NCBI GenBank assembly: GCA_963773665.1
Contig: CAVZBZ010000002.1
Span: forward strand, 620,001-684,000
Direction of reading: 5' to 3'
Source of the DNA: DATJLY01 sp963773665
GTDB taxonomy: Bacteria; Pseudomonadota; Alphaproteobacteria; ATCC43930; CGMCC-115725
Length of the DNA: 64,000 nt
Shown here: piece after piece, positions 32,534 to 43,349 of the stretch
Layout: every line of letters begins with the position of its first letter
Numbering within the stretch: the stretch's first letter is position 1
Made by a program: the position numbers and the translations under genes
Notes under the pieces: model-generated
Told to the model about the DNA's origin: nothing
What the model saw: only the letters and a program-made list of their open reading frames with translations
Database searches by the model: none

Positions 32534-33835
32534 ATGAGCATTGAAGGCGCACTCTATGCCGCCGTCTCGGGCCTCAACGCCAACAGCAACGCACTCGGCA
32601 TCGTGTCCGATAACATCGCCAACTCGAACACCGTCGGATACAAGGACACGACCACCGACTTCTCGACGCTCGTCACGCAAAGCGGCAGCGCGAACGTCTA
32701 TTCGCCGGGCGGCGTCACGACCATGCCGCTCTACAACGTGGCGCAGCAGGGCGCGATCCAGGGCGCGAGCTCGCCGACCGATCTTGCGATCTCGGGCGGC
32801 GGATTCTTCGTCGTCAACAGCAACGCGGCGGGCGTCGCCGGAAATGGCACGACCTCGTTCACCCGCGCCGGCAATTTCACGGTCGACGCCAACGGCAACC
32901 TGGTGAATGCCGCGGGTCTCTTTCTCCAGGGACAAACCCTCAGCGCGGCGCAAAGCACGGCCATCGCCGCGGGCCAGCCGGCGACCCTCAGCGGCACGAC
33001 CCTGAGCGGGCTCGACACCATCAACGTCAACGGCATCAGCGAGACGGCGACCCCAACCGGCACCGTGACGCTCGCCGCCAACCTGCCGGCGAACGCCGCC
33101 AACCCCGAAACGATGACGGTGCCGATCTTCGATTCCGAAGGCGTCGAGCACGACTTGACCTTGACGCTCACGCCGTCCGGCACGGTCAACAAGTGGAACG
33201 TTACGGCCGCGCTCTCGAATGCCGGAACCAGCACCGCCATGATCGGCGCCGGCGACGGCGTCATCCAGTTCAACTCGGACGGCACGCTCAATGCCGCCGG
33301 GACGACCTTCAACGCCGCCAACGCGGTTAAGATCGCCTGGGATCCGAGCGTGAGCGGCGGCACCTCGCCGCAGACCGTCAGCTTCAATCTCGGCAGCGAC
33401 GGCTCGACCAACGGCCTGAGCCAGCTCGGATCGTCCTTCACGGTCTCGAACATCAGCCAGGACGGCGTGCAGTTCGGCAATTTCTCGAGCGTCAGCGTCG
33501 ATAACAATGGCCTCGTCACTGCTCATTTCTCGAACGGCCTCACGCGCGCCATCGCGATCGTGCCGGTCGCCACGTTCGAGGATCCCAACGGGCTCGATCC
33601 CGCCTCGGGCAACACCTATCTCACGAGCAGCCAATCGGGACTGCCGCTCCTCGAGCAGGCCGGCACCGGCGCGGCCGGCCAGATCGAGCCGTCCTCGCTC
33701 GAGAACTCGACCGTCGATATCGCGACCGAGTTCAGCCAGCTCATCATCGCGCAGAATGCCTATTCCGCGAATTCCAAGGTGATCACCTCGGCCGATCAGA
33801 TGACGCAGGCACTCTTGAGCATCCAGACCTCGTAA
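32534..33835 (+). CDS. flgE: flagellar hook protein FlgE
   Basis: A 433-residue hook subunit. The N-terminal part reads LYAAVSGLNANSNALGIV, then DNIANSNTVGYKDTTTDF; the C-terminal helix reads FSQLIIAQNAYSANSKVITS. It is mid-length, with D1 and D2 domains rich in Thr, Asn and Ala. An SD-like AGGAG precedes the ATG. It is third in fliK-flgD-flgE. The regulatory gene sciP begins 111 bases downstream. Confidence 0.96.
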   Translation: MSIEGALYAAVSGLNANSNALGIVSDNIANSNTVGYKDTTTDFSTLVTQSGSANVYSPGGVTTMPLYNVAQQGAIQGASSPTDLAISGGGFFVVNSNAAGVAGNGTTSFTRAGNFTVDANGNLVNAAGLFLQGQTLSAAQSTAIAAGQPATLSGTTLSGLDTINVNGISETATPTGTVTLAANLPANAANPETMTVPIFDSEGVEHDLTLTLTPSGTVNKWNVTAALSNAGTSTAMIGAGDGVIQFNSDGTLNAAGTTFNAANAVKIAWDPSVSGGTSPQTVSFNLGSDGSTNGLSQLGSSFTVSNISQDGVQFGNFSSVSVDNNGLVTAHFSNGLTRAIAIVPVATFEDPNGLDPASGNTYLTSSQSGLPLLEQAGTGAAGQIEPSSLENSTVDIATEFSQLIIAQNAYSANSKVITSADQMTQALLSIQTS

Positions 33836-33882
33836 TCGCTCGAATTTTCGACAATTTCTCCGGAAACCTTCGCGCGCGCCGC

Positions 33883-33897
33883 TTAGCCGTTTTTTAA
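33883..33897 (+). promoter_or_regulatory. CtrA-like box upstream of sciP
   Basis: TTAG-CCGTTTT-TTAA, one mismatch from TTAA-N7-TTAA, 49 bases before the sciP GTG. sciP is a CtrA target in Caulobacter. Confidence 0.48.
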
Positions 33898-33923
33898 ACC
33901 GGCGCGCGTAGAAGGGTGACACC

Positions 33924-33950
33924 ATGAGCGAAGCCGAGACGCAAAAGTGA
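33924..33950 (+). other. eight-codon leader frame overlapping the sciP start
   Basis: An ATG with a good ribosome-binding site (GAAGGGTG seven bases upstream) opens MSEAETQK and stops in TGA overlapping the sciP GTG (GTGA). It may be a leader peptide that couples translation to sciP. Alternatively it is the true sciP N-terminus with one A lost from the AAAA run at 33943-33946, which would join the frames. Confidence 0.45.
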
Positions 33951-34255
33951 GTCAGCGAAGCCAGCCATCCCTCAGTGCAGACGGCACCGATTGGCTCCTC
34001 GAAGTCGGCAGCGTCGCGAGCGTCGAGAACCTGCCGCCGACCGACACGAAGCGCTGGGTCATCAGGCGCAAGGCCGAGGTCGTCGCCGCCGTGCGCGCCG
34101 GCATCATCAGCCTCGAAGATGCCTGCAAGCGCTATACGCTCTCGGTCGAGGAATTCCTGTCCTGGCAGCGTCTCGTCGACAGCCACGGGCTTCCCGGCCT
34201 GCGCGTCACGCGGCTTCAGGACTATCGCGGGGCCAATCGCGCGCGGATCGCCTGA
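33947..34255 (+). CDS. sciP: CtrA inhibitory protein SciP (DUF1153)
   Basis: A 102-residue protein. Its core, LPPTDTKRWVIRRKAEVVAA with VRAGIISLEDACKRYTLSVEE and FLSWQRLVDSHG, is the DUF1153 helix-turn-helix of SciP, which binds CtrA at target promoters and blocks transcription activation. Its place between flgE and fliF is the same as in Caulobacter. The N-terminal 30 residues are variable. The GTG start at 33947 is used here; the upstream leader frame makes it uncertain. Confidence 0.88.
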   Translation: MSQRSQPSLSADGTDWLLEVGSVASVENLPPTDTKRWVIRRKAEVVAAVRAGIISLEDACKRYTLSVEEFLSWQRLVDSHGLPGLRVTRLQDYRGANRARIA

Positions 34256-34261
34256 GCCCGC

Positions 34262-34295
34262 GGCAAGAACTGCCGCCCACGCGGCAAAATCTGCC
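34262..34295. promoter_or_regulatory. paired FlbD-type palindromes upstream of fliF
   Basis: GGCAAGAACTGCC (34262-34274) and GGCAAAATCTGCC (34283-34295) are 13-bp palindromes 21 bp apart, directly behind a CtrA-like box. No sigma-54 promoter is seen here, so by analogy with Caulobacter, where FlbD represses fliF, they may be repressor sites. Confidence 0.62.
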
Positions 34296-34301
34296 GGCTG
34301 A

Positions 34302-34316
34302 TTAACCGGACCTTCA
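34302..34316 (+). promoter_or_regulatory. CtrA-like box upstream of fliF
   Basis: TTAA-CCGGACC-TTCA, one mismatch from TTAA-N7-TTAA, seven bases after the palindrome pair and 57 bases before the fliF GTG. Confidence 0.55.
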
Positions 34317-34373
34317 CTCAACCGCCAATACCGTGCGCGGAGACGCGGTCTCCGCAACCAAAGGCGGTTAACG

Positions 34374-36056
34374 GTGAACGGCCTGGTTCAAACTCTTCGC
34401 AACCTCGGCGTCGTGCGGCTGGCCGTGCTCGCGGTGGTCGCCGCGGCAAGCATCGGCTTCTTCGGCTTCGTCAGCTCGCGCATCGCGACGCCGGGCTACG
34501 GCCTCCTGTTCGGCGATCTCGACGCCAAGGACAGCGGCGAGATCGTGCAGAAGCTCGAAGCGATGAACGTGCCCTATCAGCTGAAGGGCGACGGCTCGCA
34601 GATCGTGGTTCCGGTCGACCAGGTGACGCGCGTCAGGATGCTGATTGCCGACGACGGGCTGCCGCATGGCGGCTCGGTCGGCTACGAGATCTTCGACAAG
34701 AGCGACGCCTTCGGAACCTCGAGCTTCGTCGAGAACATCAACCAGGTGCGGGCGCTCGAAGGCGAGCTTTCGCGCACCATCTCGTCGCTCGACGTGATCC
34801 AGTCGGCACGCGTCCATCTCGTGCTGCCGCGGCGCGAGCTGTTCACGCGCGAACGGCAGGTGCCGAGCGCCTCGATCGTCGTGAAGCTGCGCGGCGCGGG
34901 CCGGCTCGCGACCATGCAGGTGGCCTCGATCCAGCATCTCGTCGCATCGGCCGTCCCCGATCTCACGCCTGCGCGCGTCTCGGTCATCGATACCGAAGGG
35001 AACCTCTTGGCGCGCGGCGACGGCGGCGGCGCCGACGGTGCGCTCTCCGGCACGTCGGCCGAGGAGATGCGCGTCAATTACGAGAACCGCCTGTCGCGCA
35101 AGCTCGAGGAGCTGATCGATCGCTCGGTCGGGCCCGGCAAGGCGCGCGTCGATGTCCATGTCGACATGGATTTCGATCGCGTCACGACCAATTCCGAGAG
35201 CTACGACCCGAATGGCCAGGTCGTGCGCTCGACCCAGACGGTCACCGAGTCGAACGACAGCAGCGACGGCGGCGCCGCGGCGCAGCCGGTCTCGGTCGCC
35301 AACAACCTGCCCAACAACCAGCCCGCGCCCTCTGCGCCCGCGAGTTCCGGCCGCGCGCGCGGCTCGCGCAGCGAGGAGACCGTCAATTACGAGATCACCA
35401 AGACGGTGCAGAACCAGGTGCGCGAGGCAGGCCAGATCAAGCGGCAATCCGTCGCGGTCGTGGTCGACGGCACCTATGCCGCCGCGCCGGACGGAACCAA
35501 GAAATACGAGCCGCGCTCGGCCGACGAGATGAAGCAGCTCACCGCGCTCGTGCGCTCGGCCATCGGCTACGACGAGAAGCGCGGCGATTCCGTCGAGGTC
35601 GTCAACATGCGCTTTGCCCCGGTCGACGAGCCCGAGGCGGCCGCGCCGCAGACCATCATGGGGTTCGAGCGCGCCGATCTCATGCACATGGGCGAAACGC
35701 TGATTTTGGCGGTGGTCGCGGTCCTGGTGATCCTGCTCGTGGTCCGGCCGCTCGTGAATCGCCTGCTCGACGGCGCCGTCGGCGGCGGCGGCATGGGCGA
35801 GGCGCCGCGGCTCCTCGGCCGGTCCGGCGGCACGGCCGCCCTCCCCGCACCCGGCGCCGCGGGCGGCAGCGCGGTGGCGCTCGCCCAGCAGCGCGGCGCC
35901 CAGCACGCCGCCGAGCAGGACGCGATGATCGACATCGGCCAGGTCGATGGACGCGTCGCGGCCTCGAGCCTGCGCAAGGTGAGCGAGATCGTGGACAAGC
36001 ACCCCGAAGAGGCGCTCGCGATCGTGCGCAGCTGGATGTACCAGGACAATCGGTAA
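34374..36056 (+). CDS. fliF: flagellar MS-ring protein FliF
   Basis: A 560-residue MS-ring protein with two membrane segments (about residues 14-33 and 436-458). YscJ-like ring-building motifs include YGLLFGDLDAKDSGEIVQKL and VSVIDTEGNLLARG. The C-terminal FliG-binding end reads EEALAIVRSWMY. The GTG start at 34374 follows the regulatory region. It is first in fliF-fliG-fliH-fliN-flbD, the same order as the Caulobacter fliF operon, and one of the earliest assembled parts. Confidence 0.97.
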   Translation: MNGLVQTLRNLGVVRLAVLAVVAAASIGFFGFVSSRIATPGYGLLFGDLDAKDSGEIVQKLEAMNVPYQLKGDGSQIVVPVDQVTRVRMLIADDGLPHGGSVGYEIFDKSDAFGTSSFVENINQVRALEGELSRTISSLDVIQSARVHLVLPRRELFTRERQVPSASIVVKLRGAGRLATMQVASIQHLVASAVPDLTPARVSVIDTEGNLLARGDGGGADGALSGTSAEEMRVNYENRLSRKLEELIDRSVGPGKARVDVHVDMDFDRVTTNSESYDPNGQVVRSTQTVTESNDSSDGGAAAQPVSVANNLPNNQPAPSAPASSGRARGSRSEETVNYEITKTVQNQVREAGQIKRQSVAVVVDGTYAAAPDGTKKYEPRSADEMKQLTALVRSAIGYDEKRGDSVEVVNMRFAPVDEPEAAAPQTIMGFERADLMHMGETLILAVVAVLVILLVVRPLVNRLLDGAVGGGGMGEAPRLLGRSGGTAALPAPGAAGGSAVALAQQRGAQHAAEQDAMIDIGQVDGRVAASSLRKVSEIVDKHPEEALAIVRSWMYQDNR

Positions 36057-36068
36057 GAGGGCCGGGCG

Positions 36069-37088
36069 ATGATGCGCGTTCGCGACGACTACCGCATGCT
36101 CTCCGGCGCCGAGAAGGCGGCCATTTTTCTGCTCGCCGTGGGCGAAGACCAGATGAGCAAGCTCTTCACCCTCATGGACGATGAGGAGATCAAGGAAATC
36201 TCCCAGACCATGGCCAATCTCGGCTCGGTCGCCTCGACCATCATCGAGCGGCTCGTCGTCGAATTCGCCGAGCAGATTTCCGCGACCGGCTCGCTCGTCG
36301 GCACCTACGAAAGCACCGAGCGGCTCCTCGTCAAAGTGTTGGGTTCCGAGCGCGTCAACAGCCTCATGGAAGAGATCCGCGGCCCGGCCGGCCGCACCAT
36401 GTGGGACAAGCTCGGCAACGTGAACGAATCCGTGCTGGCGAATTATCTCAAGAACGAATACCCGCAGACCGTCGCGGTCGTGCTCTCGAAGATCAAGCCG
36501 GACCACGCCGGACGGGTCCTGACGCAGCTTCCCGAAAGCTTCGCCATGGAAGTCGTCATGCGCATGCTGCGCATGGACGCCGTGCAGAAGGAAGTGCTCG
36601 ACGACGTCGAGCGCACGCTGCGCAACGAATTCTTCTCGAGCCTCGCCCGCACCAACCGGCGCGACTCCCACGAACTCATCGCCGAGATCTTCAACAGTTT
36701 CGACCGCAACACCGAGACGCGCTTCATCAACGCGCTCGAGGAGCGCAATCGCGACTCCGCCGACAAGATCAAGGCCCTCATGTTCACCTTCGATGATTTG
36801 AGCAAGCTCGACGGCACGGCGATCCAGGCACTGCTGCGCACCGCCGAGAAGGAGCGCATCCCGGTCGCCCTCAAGGGAGCATCCGAGACGCTGCGCGACC
36901 TGTTCTTCTCGCACATGTCGGAACGCGCCGGAAAGCTGTTGCGCGAGGAGATCTCGGCGATGGGCCCGATCCGCCTCAAGGATGTCGAGGAATCGCAGGC
37001 TTATCTCGTGTCGGTCGCGAAAGACCTCGCCGCGCGCGGAGAAATCGTCATCTCCGACGGCAGCGGCGAAGACGAGCTCGTGTACTGA
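36069..37088 (+). CDS. fliG: flagellar motor switch protein FliG
   Basis: A 339-residue FliG. The N-terminal domain (SGAEKAAIFLLAVGED) binds FliF. The middle armadillo domain contains NYLKNEYPQTVAVVLSKIKP. The C-terminal torque domain contains TFDDLSKLDGTAIQALLRTAE and the charged residues that contact the stator. It starts at ATG 36069 or 36072, twelve bases after fliF. Confidence 0.97.
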   Translation: MMRVRDDYRMLSGAEKAAIFLLAVGEDQMSKLFTLMDDEEIKEISQTMANLGSVASTIIERLVVEFAEQISATGSLVGTYESTERLLVKVLGSERVNSLMEEIRGPAGRTMWDKLGNVNESVLANYLKNEYPQTVAVVLSKIKPDHAGRVLTQLPESFAMEVVMRMLRMDAVQKEVLDDVERTLRNEFFSSLARTNRRDSHELIAEIFNSFDRNTETRFINALEERNRDSADKIKALMFTFDDLSKLDGTAIQALLRTAEKERIPVALKGASETLRDLFFSHMSERAGKLLREEISAMGPIRLKDVEESQAYLVSVAKDLAARGEIVISDGSGEDELVY

Positions 37089-37097
37089 GGCGGCGCC

Positions 37098-37757
37098 ATG
37101 GGAAAGCCGCAGCGATTTTTGTTCGACGTTTCGTTCGACCAGCCCGATCCGCCGGAGCCGGTGGGCCCGGCCGCGGCGCCCGAGCCGCGCTTCACGCCTG
37201 CCGAACTCGCCGCGGCGCGCGCAGAAGGGATGGCCGGGGGCCGCAGCGCCGCGCTTGCCGAGGCGGCGCAAAGCACCGAGGCGCGGGTCGCGGACGCAAT
37301 CGAGCGTCTGACGCGCGCGTTGAAGCGCCTCCTCGACGAGCGCGCCCGCGTCGAAGGCGAGATCGAGCGAAACGCGATCGCGCTGATCCGCACCGTCCTG
37401 CAAAGGGCGGTGCCTGCGCTATCGGCCAGGGATCCGATGGCGGAGCTCGAGGCCTTCGTCGCGCGCACGCTCGGCGAAGCATTCGATGAGCCGCGCATCG
37501 TTCTTCGCGTCAGCGACGCGCTGTTCGAGCCGGTGAAGAGCCGCCTTCCCGTTTTGTCCCAGGCGGCAGGCTATTCAGGAAAGCTCGTACTGCTCGCCGA
37601 TCAGGCGCTTGCGGCCGGGGATGGCCGGATCGAATGGGCCGACGGCGGCGCCGAGCGCGACATGGGCCAGCTTCTCGCCGAATTGGACAACATTCTCGCA
37701 CGCCCTTCCCTTCCCGCTCTTGCACCGAGCGCACCCGAGGAGATTCCTCATGACTGA
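37098..37757 (+). CDS. fliH: flagellar export ATPase regulator FliH (FlbE-like)
   Basis: A 219-residue protein with a Pro-rich N-terminal FliN-binding segment, a central helical/coiled region (about 40-110) and a C-terminal V-ATPase E-like domain (IVLRVSDALFEPVKSRLP, then DGRIEWADGGAERD). FliH forms the peripheral stalk of the FliI export ATPase. Position between fliG and fliN matches flbE of Caulobacter. The stop is eight bases inside fliN. Confidence 0.85.
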   Translation: MGKPQRFLFDVSFDQPDPPEPVGPAAAPEPRFTPAELAAARAEGMAGGRSAALAEAAQSTEARVADAIERLTRALKRLLDERARVEGEIERNAIALIRTVLQRAVPALSARDPMAELEAFVARTLGEAFDEPRIVLRVSDALFEPVKSRLPVLSQAAGYSGKLVLLADQALAAGDGRIEWADGGAERDMGQLLAELDNILARPSLPALAPSAPEEIPHD

Positions 37758-38070
37758 CACCAACCTTCAGCTCGATGAGCTCGACACCGACACCGCACCC
37801 CCGGCCGAGACGAAGCCGCAAAACGCCAAGGAGCTCGAGGCGGTCTACGACATCCCGGTGCAAATCTCCGCGGTGCTGGGACGCGCGACGATGCAGGTGA
37901 GCCAGCTTCTGAAGCTCGGCCGCGGCGCCGTCGTCGAGCTCGACCGCCGCGTCGGCGAGGCGATCGACATCTACGTCAACGATCGACTGGTGGCGCGCGG
38001 CGAGGTGGTCGTCGTCGACGAGCGGCTCGGCGTCACCATGACGGAAATCGTCAAGGCCGACCGGACCTGA
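37750..38070 (+). CDS. fliN: flagellar motor switch protein FliN
   Basis: A 106-residue protein made mostly of a SpoA domain: YDIPVQISAVLGRATMQVSQ, LLKLGRGAVVELDR, then IYVNDRLVARGEVVVVDERL. FliN forms the lower C-ring and helps localise the export ATPase complex. An acidic N-terminal tail of about 30 residues precedes the domain. It overlaps fliH and is 25 bases before flbD. Confidence 0.96.
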   Translation: MTDTNLQLDELDTDTAPPAETKPQNAKELEAVYDIPVQISAVLGRATMQVSQLLKLGRGAVVELDRRVGEAIDIYVNDRLVARGEVVVVDERLGVTMTEIVKADRT

Positions 38071-38095
38071 ACGAAATCGAAAAAGGCTCACTCCC

Positions 38096-39441
<1,346 letters not shown>

Positions 39442-39464
39442 GCCGGGGCATTCGAGCCATTCCC

Positions 39465-41564
39465 ATGGCGGAGATTGCGGCATTCACCGGCGTGCCGGGG
39501 GCGTTCCTCGAACGGCTTCTCGCGACGCTGAAACGCGGCGAGATCGCGCTCGCGCTTGCGGTCGTGTCGATCCTTGCCGTGCTCATCCTGCCGATGCCGA
39601 CCTGGCTCCTCGATCTGAGCCTGGCATTCTCGATCACGTTCTCGGTGCTCATTCTGATGGTGGCGCTCTTCATCGAGCGGCCGCTCGACTTCTCGTCGTT
39701 TCCGACCGTCCTGCTGATGGCGACAATGCTGCGGTTGGCGCTCAACCTCGCCTCGACGCGGCTCATCCTCGGACACGGGCACGAAGGCACCGCCGCCGCC
39801 GGCCACGTCATCCAGGCGTTCGGCAATTTCGTGATGAACGGAAATTTCATCATCGGCGTGATCGTGTTCACGATCCTCGTCCTGGTGAATTTCGTCGTCA
39901 TCACCAAGGGCTCGGGCCGTATCGCCGAGGTCGCGGCGCGCTTCAGCCTCGACAGCATGCCGGGCAAACAGATGGCGATCGACGCCGACCTGTCCGCAGG
40001 ATTGATCGACGAAGGCAAGGCGCGCCAGCGCCGGAAGGATCTCGAGGACGAAAGCAATTTCTACGGCGCCATGGACGGCGCCTCGAAGTTCGTGCGCGGC
40101 GATGCGGTCGCCGGCCTCATCATCACGCTCATCAACATCGTCGCCGGCATCGTGATCGGCGTCGTGCAGAAGAATCTGACCTTCGGCAACGCGACTCAGA
40201 CCTATACGCTGCTGACCGTCGGCGACGGGCTCGTGACGCAAATCCCGGCCCTCATCGTTTCGACCGCGGCCGGCATGCTGGTGTCGAAGGCCGGCACGAG
40301 CGGCTCGGCCGACAAGGCTTTCTTCGGCCAGCTTGGCGCATATCCCGCGGCGCTCGGCGTGGCATCGTCGCTGATGCTGACGTTGTCGCTCGTTCCGGGC
40401 GTCCCGATGGTGCCCTTCATGGCGCTCTCGGCCCTGACCGGCACCGCGGCCTGGAAGCTCGCGGAAAGGAAGGAGAGGCAAAAGGAAGAGGCAGTCGAAG
40501 CGGCCAAGGTGGCGGCCCAGCCGCCGAAGGACGAGCCGATCCGCAATGCGCTCCAGATCGACCAGATCAGGCTCGAGCTCGGCTATGGGCTTTTGAGCCT
40601 CATCAACGGCGACCATGGCTCGCGGCTAACCGACCAGGTGCGCGCGCTGCGCCGGCAGTTGGCATCCGAGATGGGATTCATCATGCCGTCGGTGCGAATC
40701 CAGGACAATCTGCAGCTTCCAGCCAACGCCTATCTCATCCGCATCAAGGAGATCGAAGTCGGGCGCGGCGAGCTGCGCCCGAGCATGCTGTTGGTGATGG
40801 ATCCGCGCGGCGATCCGATCGCGCTGCCCGGCGAAGCCACGACCGAGCCCACCTTCGGCTTGCCGGCGCAATGGGTGCAGGAGACTCAGCGCGAGGAGGC
40901 GACCTTCCGCGGCTACACCGTGGTCGAGCCGCAGACGGTCATCACCACGCACCTCACCGAGGTGATCAAGGACAACATGGCCGAGCTCTTGTCCTATGCC
41001 GAGACCCAAAAACTCATCGACGAGCTCGACAAGGGACACCAGAAACTCGTCGGCGACATGGTGCCGACGCAGATTTCGATGGGCGGCATCCAGCGCGTAC
41101 TGCAGAACCTTCTGGCCGAGCGCGTCTCGATCCGCGACCTGCCGACGGTGCTCGAGGGCATTTCGGAAGCGTGCGGCTACAGCCGCAACGTCTCGATCAT
41201 CACCGAGCATGTGCGCGCGCGGCTTGCCCGCCAGATCAGCGACGCCAACACGGCCGAAGGCGGCTTCATCCCGATCGTCAGCCTGTCGCCGCAGTGGGAG
41301 CAGTCCTTCGCCGAGGCCTTGAGCGGCCAGGGCGAGGAGCGCCACCTCAGCATGGCGCCGAGCCGGCTCCAGGAATTCATCGGCGCGGTGCGCCTGGCGT
41401 TCGAGCGCCTGGCCGCGAAGGGCGACACGCCGGTGCTGCTGACGAGCCCCGGCGTCCGGCCCTATGTCCGCTCGATCATCGAGCGCTTCCGGCCCAGCAC
41501 GATCGTCGTCTCGCAGAACGAGATTCACCCCAAGGCGCGTCTCAAGACGCTCGGCCAGATCTGA
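39465..41564 (+). CDS. flhA: flagellar export apparatus protein FlhA
   Basis: A 699-residue protein with eight predicted membrane segments in the first 320 residues. The FHIPEP region reads SLDSMPGKQMAIDADL with GLIDEGKARQRR. The C-terminal cytoplasmic ring domain includes GDPIALPGEATTEPTFGLPA and ISMGGIQRVLQNLLAERVSI. FlhA docks chaperone-substrate complexes at the export gate. It starts 24 bases after flbD and ends 14 bases before flhF. Confidence 0.97.
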   Translation: MAEIAAFTGVPGAFLERLLATLKRGEIALALAVVSILAVLILPMPTWLLDLSLAFSITFSVLILMVALFIERPLDFSSFPTVLLMATMLRLALNLASTRLILGHGHEGTAAAGHVIQAFGNFVMNGNFIIGVIVFTILVLVNFVVITKGSGRIAEVAARFSLDSMPGKQMAIDADLSAGLIDEGKARQRRKDLEDESNFYGAMDGASKFVRGDAVAGLIITLINIVAGIVIGVVQKNLTFGNATQTYTLLTVGDGLVTQIPALIVSTAAGMLVSKAGTSGSADKAFFGQLGAYPAALGVASSLMLTLSLVPGVPMVPFMALSALTGTAAWKLAERKERQKEEAVEAAKVAAQPPKDEPIRNALQIDQIRLELGYGLLSLINGDHGSRLTDQVRALRRQLASEMGFIMPSVRIQDNLQLPANAYLIRIKEIEVGRGELRPSMLLVMDPRGDPIALPGEATTEPTFGLPAQWVQETQREEATFRGYTVVEPQTVITTHLTEVIKDNMAELLSYAETQKLIDELDKGHQKLVGDMVPTQISMGGIQRVLQNLLAERVSIRDLPTVLEGISEACGYSRNVSIITEHVRARLARQISDANTAEGGFIPIVSLSPQWEQSFAEALSGQGEERHLSMAPSRLQEFIGAVRLAFERLAAKGDTPVLLTSPGVRPYVRSIIERFRPSTIVVSQNEIHPKARLKTLGQI

Positions 41565-41577
41565 GGCTTGATCCGCC

Positions 41578-42545
41578 ATGCGCCTGCGCAGCTTCTCCGG
41601 CCGGACCATGAACGAGGCGATGAGCCTCGTGCGCCAGCACCTGGGCAGCGAAGCCATCATCGTCTCGACGCAGGAAGACGACCAGGGGCTGATGCGCGTC
41701 ACCGCCGCGCTCGATGCCGAGCTTGCGCCGCGCGCGGCGCCCACCGGTTCGGGCGCCATCGACGCGATCGGAACGGCGCTCGACGGGCACGGGCTCTCGC
41801 CCGACCTCACGGAAAAGATCGTCGCGGCGGCACTCCCCTATGACGAGGAGGAACCGCTCGTCGCGCTTTCGAGCGCGCTCGCAACGCTCTTTCCGTTCCG
41901 GCCGGTCGTGGCCGAGGACGGGCGGCGGAGCTTCTTCCTCGCGGGGCCGCCCGGCAGCGGCAAGACCGTCACCGCGGCAAAGCTCGCCGCGCGCGCCGTG
42001 TTCGGCGGCGAAGCGCGTGCGCCTCGTCACGGCCGACGCCGCGCGCGCCGGCGCGGTCGATCAGCTCGCCGCCTTCGCCAGGATTCTGAACGTGCCGATG
42101 GAGAGCGCCGAGGACGCGGCACAGCTTGCCGCCGCGGTAGCCTCGGCGCAGCCAGCGGAGCTCGTCATCATCGACGGGCCGGGCATCAATCCCTATTCCG
42201 CTTTGGAGCGGAGCGAGTTGCAAAGCACTCGCCGCTGCTGCCAAGGCCGAGGCGCTGCTCGTCCTGCCGGCGGGGGGCGACGCGGTCGATACGCTCGAAA
42301 TGGCGCGCATCTTCGCCGCCGACGGCTGCGCGCGGCTCGTCGTGACGCGCCTCGACCTGTCGCGGCGCCTTGGCAGCGTCGTCGCCGTGGTCGACGAACT
42401 GCGCCTTCCCTTGGCCGAGGCCGGCGTGTCGCCCGCGATCGCCGACGGCCTCAGTTCCTTCAATCCCGTCCTGCTCGCCCGCCTGCTGCTTTCGGCGGAG
42501 GTGCGGTCGAGACGGCCGGTTTCTCAAAGACGAGGTGAGTCATGA
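41578..42545 (+). CDS. flhF: SRP-like GTPase FlhF (two apparent +1 frameshifts)
   Basis: A polar-flagellum placement GTPase. The N-terminal region reads RLRSFSGRTMNEAMSLVRQ with LGSEAIIVSTQED. The G domain has Walker A GPPGSGKT at residues 123-130, VRLVTADAARAGAVDQL and IIDGPGINP. Extra bases near 42011 and 42220 split the frame; corrected length is 321 residues, short for FlhF because the basic B region is small. The stop overlaps flhG (ATGA), though a further frame change near 42510 would give a slightly longer end. FlhF with FlhG suggests polar flagellation. Confidence 0.88.
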
Positions 42546-43349
42546 CGAGCGCGACGGCGACTGAGGCCCTCGCCCCTCTTTCGGCCAAGGCGCCGGAGAA
42601 GCGCAATATCATCGCCGTCGCATCCGGCAAGGGCGGCGTCGGCAAGACCTGGTTTTCGATCACGCTGGCGCACGCGCTTGCCAACAGCGGGCGCAAAGCG
42701 CTGCTGTTCGACGGCGATCTCGGGCTTGCCAATGTCGACGTCCAGCTCGGCTGCACGCCGCGCCGCGATCTCGCAAGCGTGATCGCCGGCGAATCCACCC
42801 TCGCGCAGGCGGCGACACCGCATTTGGGCGGGTTCGACATCATTGCCGGACGATCCGGTTCCGGCGGCCTCGCCAATCTGCCGGCGAGCCGGCTGCTGGA
42901 ACTGCGCTCCGAGCTCGGCCGGTTCGCGCAGGGCTATGACTGGGTGGTGCTCGATCTCGGCGCCGGCATCGAGCGCACCGTCCGCATGCTCACGACCCAG
43001 GCGCGCGTCTGTCTCGTCGTCACCACCGACGAGCCCACCTCGATCACCGACGCCTATGCCTACATCAAGGTCACGGCGCTCGAGCGCCTGGCGGGCGGCA
43101 TCCAGATCGTCGTCAACATGGTGACGAATTCGCGCGACGGCGAGCGCACCTACAGCACGCTGCTGCGCGCCTGCCGCGAATTCCTGAAGCTCGAGCCGCC
43201 GCTCGCCGGCATCATCCGCCGCGACGACCAGGTGAAGGAGAGCAATCCGGCGCCAGGTCCCGCTCCTGACGCGCTCGCCCACGTGCGATGCGGCGGAAGA
43301 TGTCGGGCAGATCGCACGCCGCCTCGTGACTGAGCTTGGCACGCGATGA
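42542..43349 (+). CDS. flhG: MinD-like ATPase FlhG (one apparent +1 frameshift)
   Basis: A ParA/MinD-family ATPase that limits flagellar number and regulates FlhF. The deviant Walker A KGGVGKT is at residues 30-36, followed by LLFDGDLGLANVDVQLG and the switch-II YDWVVLDLGAGIER. One extra base near 43252 breaks the frame before RRQVPLL; the corrected frame runs to a TGA at 43347-43349, giving 268 residues. It overlaps flhF and the next gene by four bases each. Confidence 0.9.
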
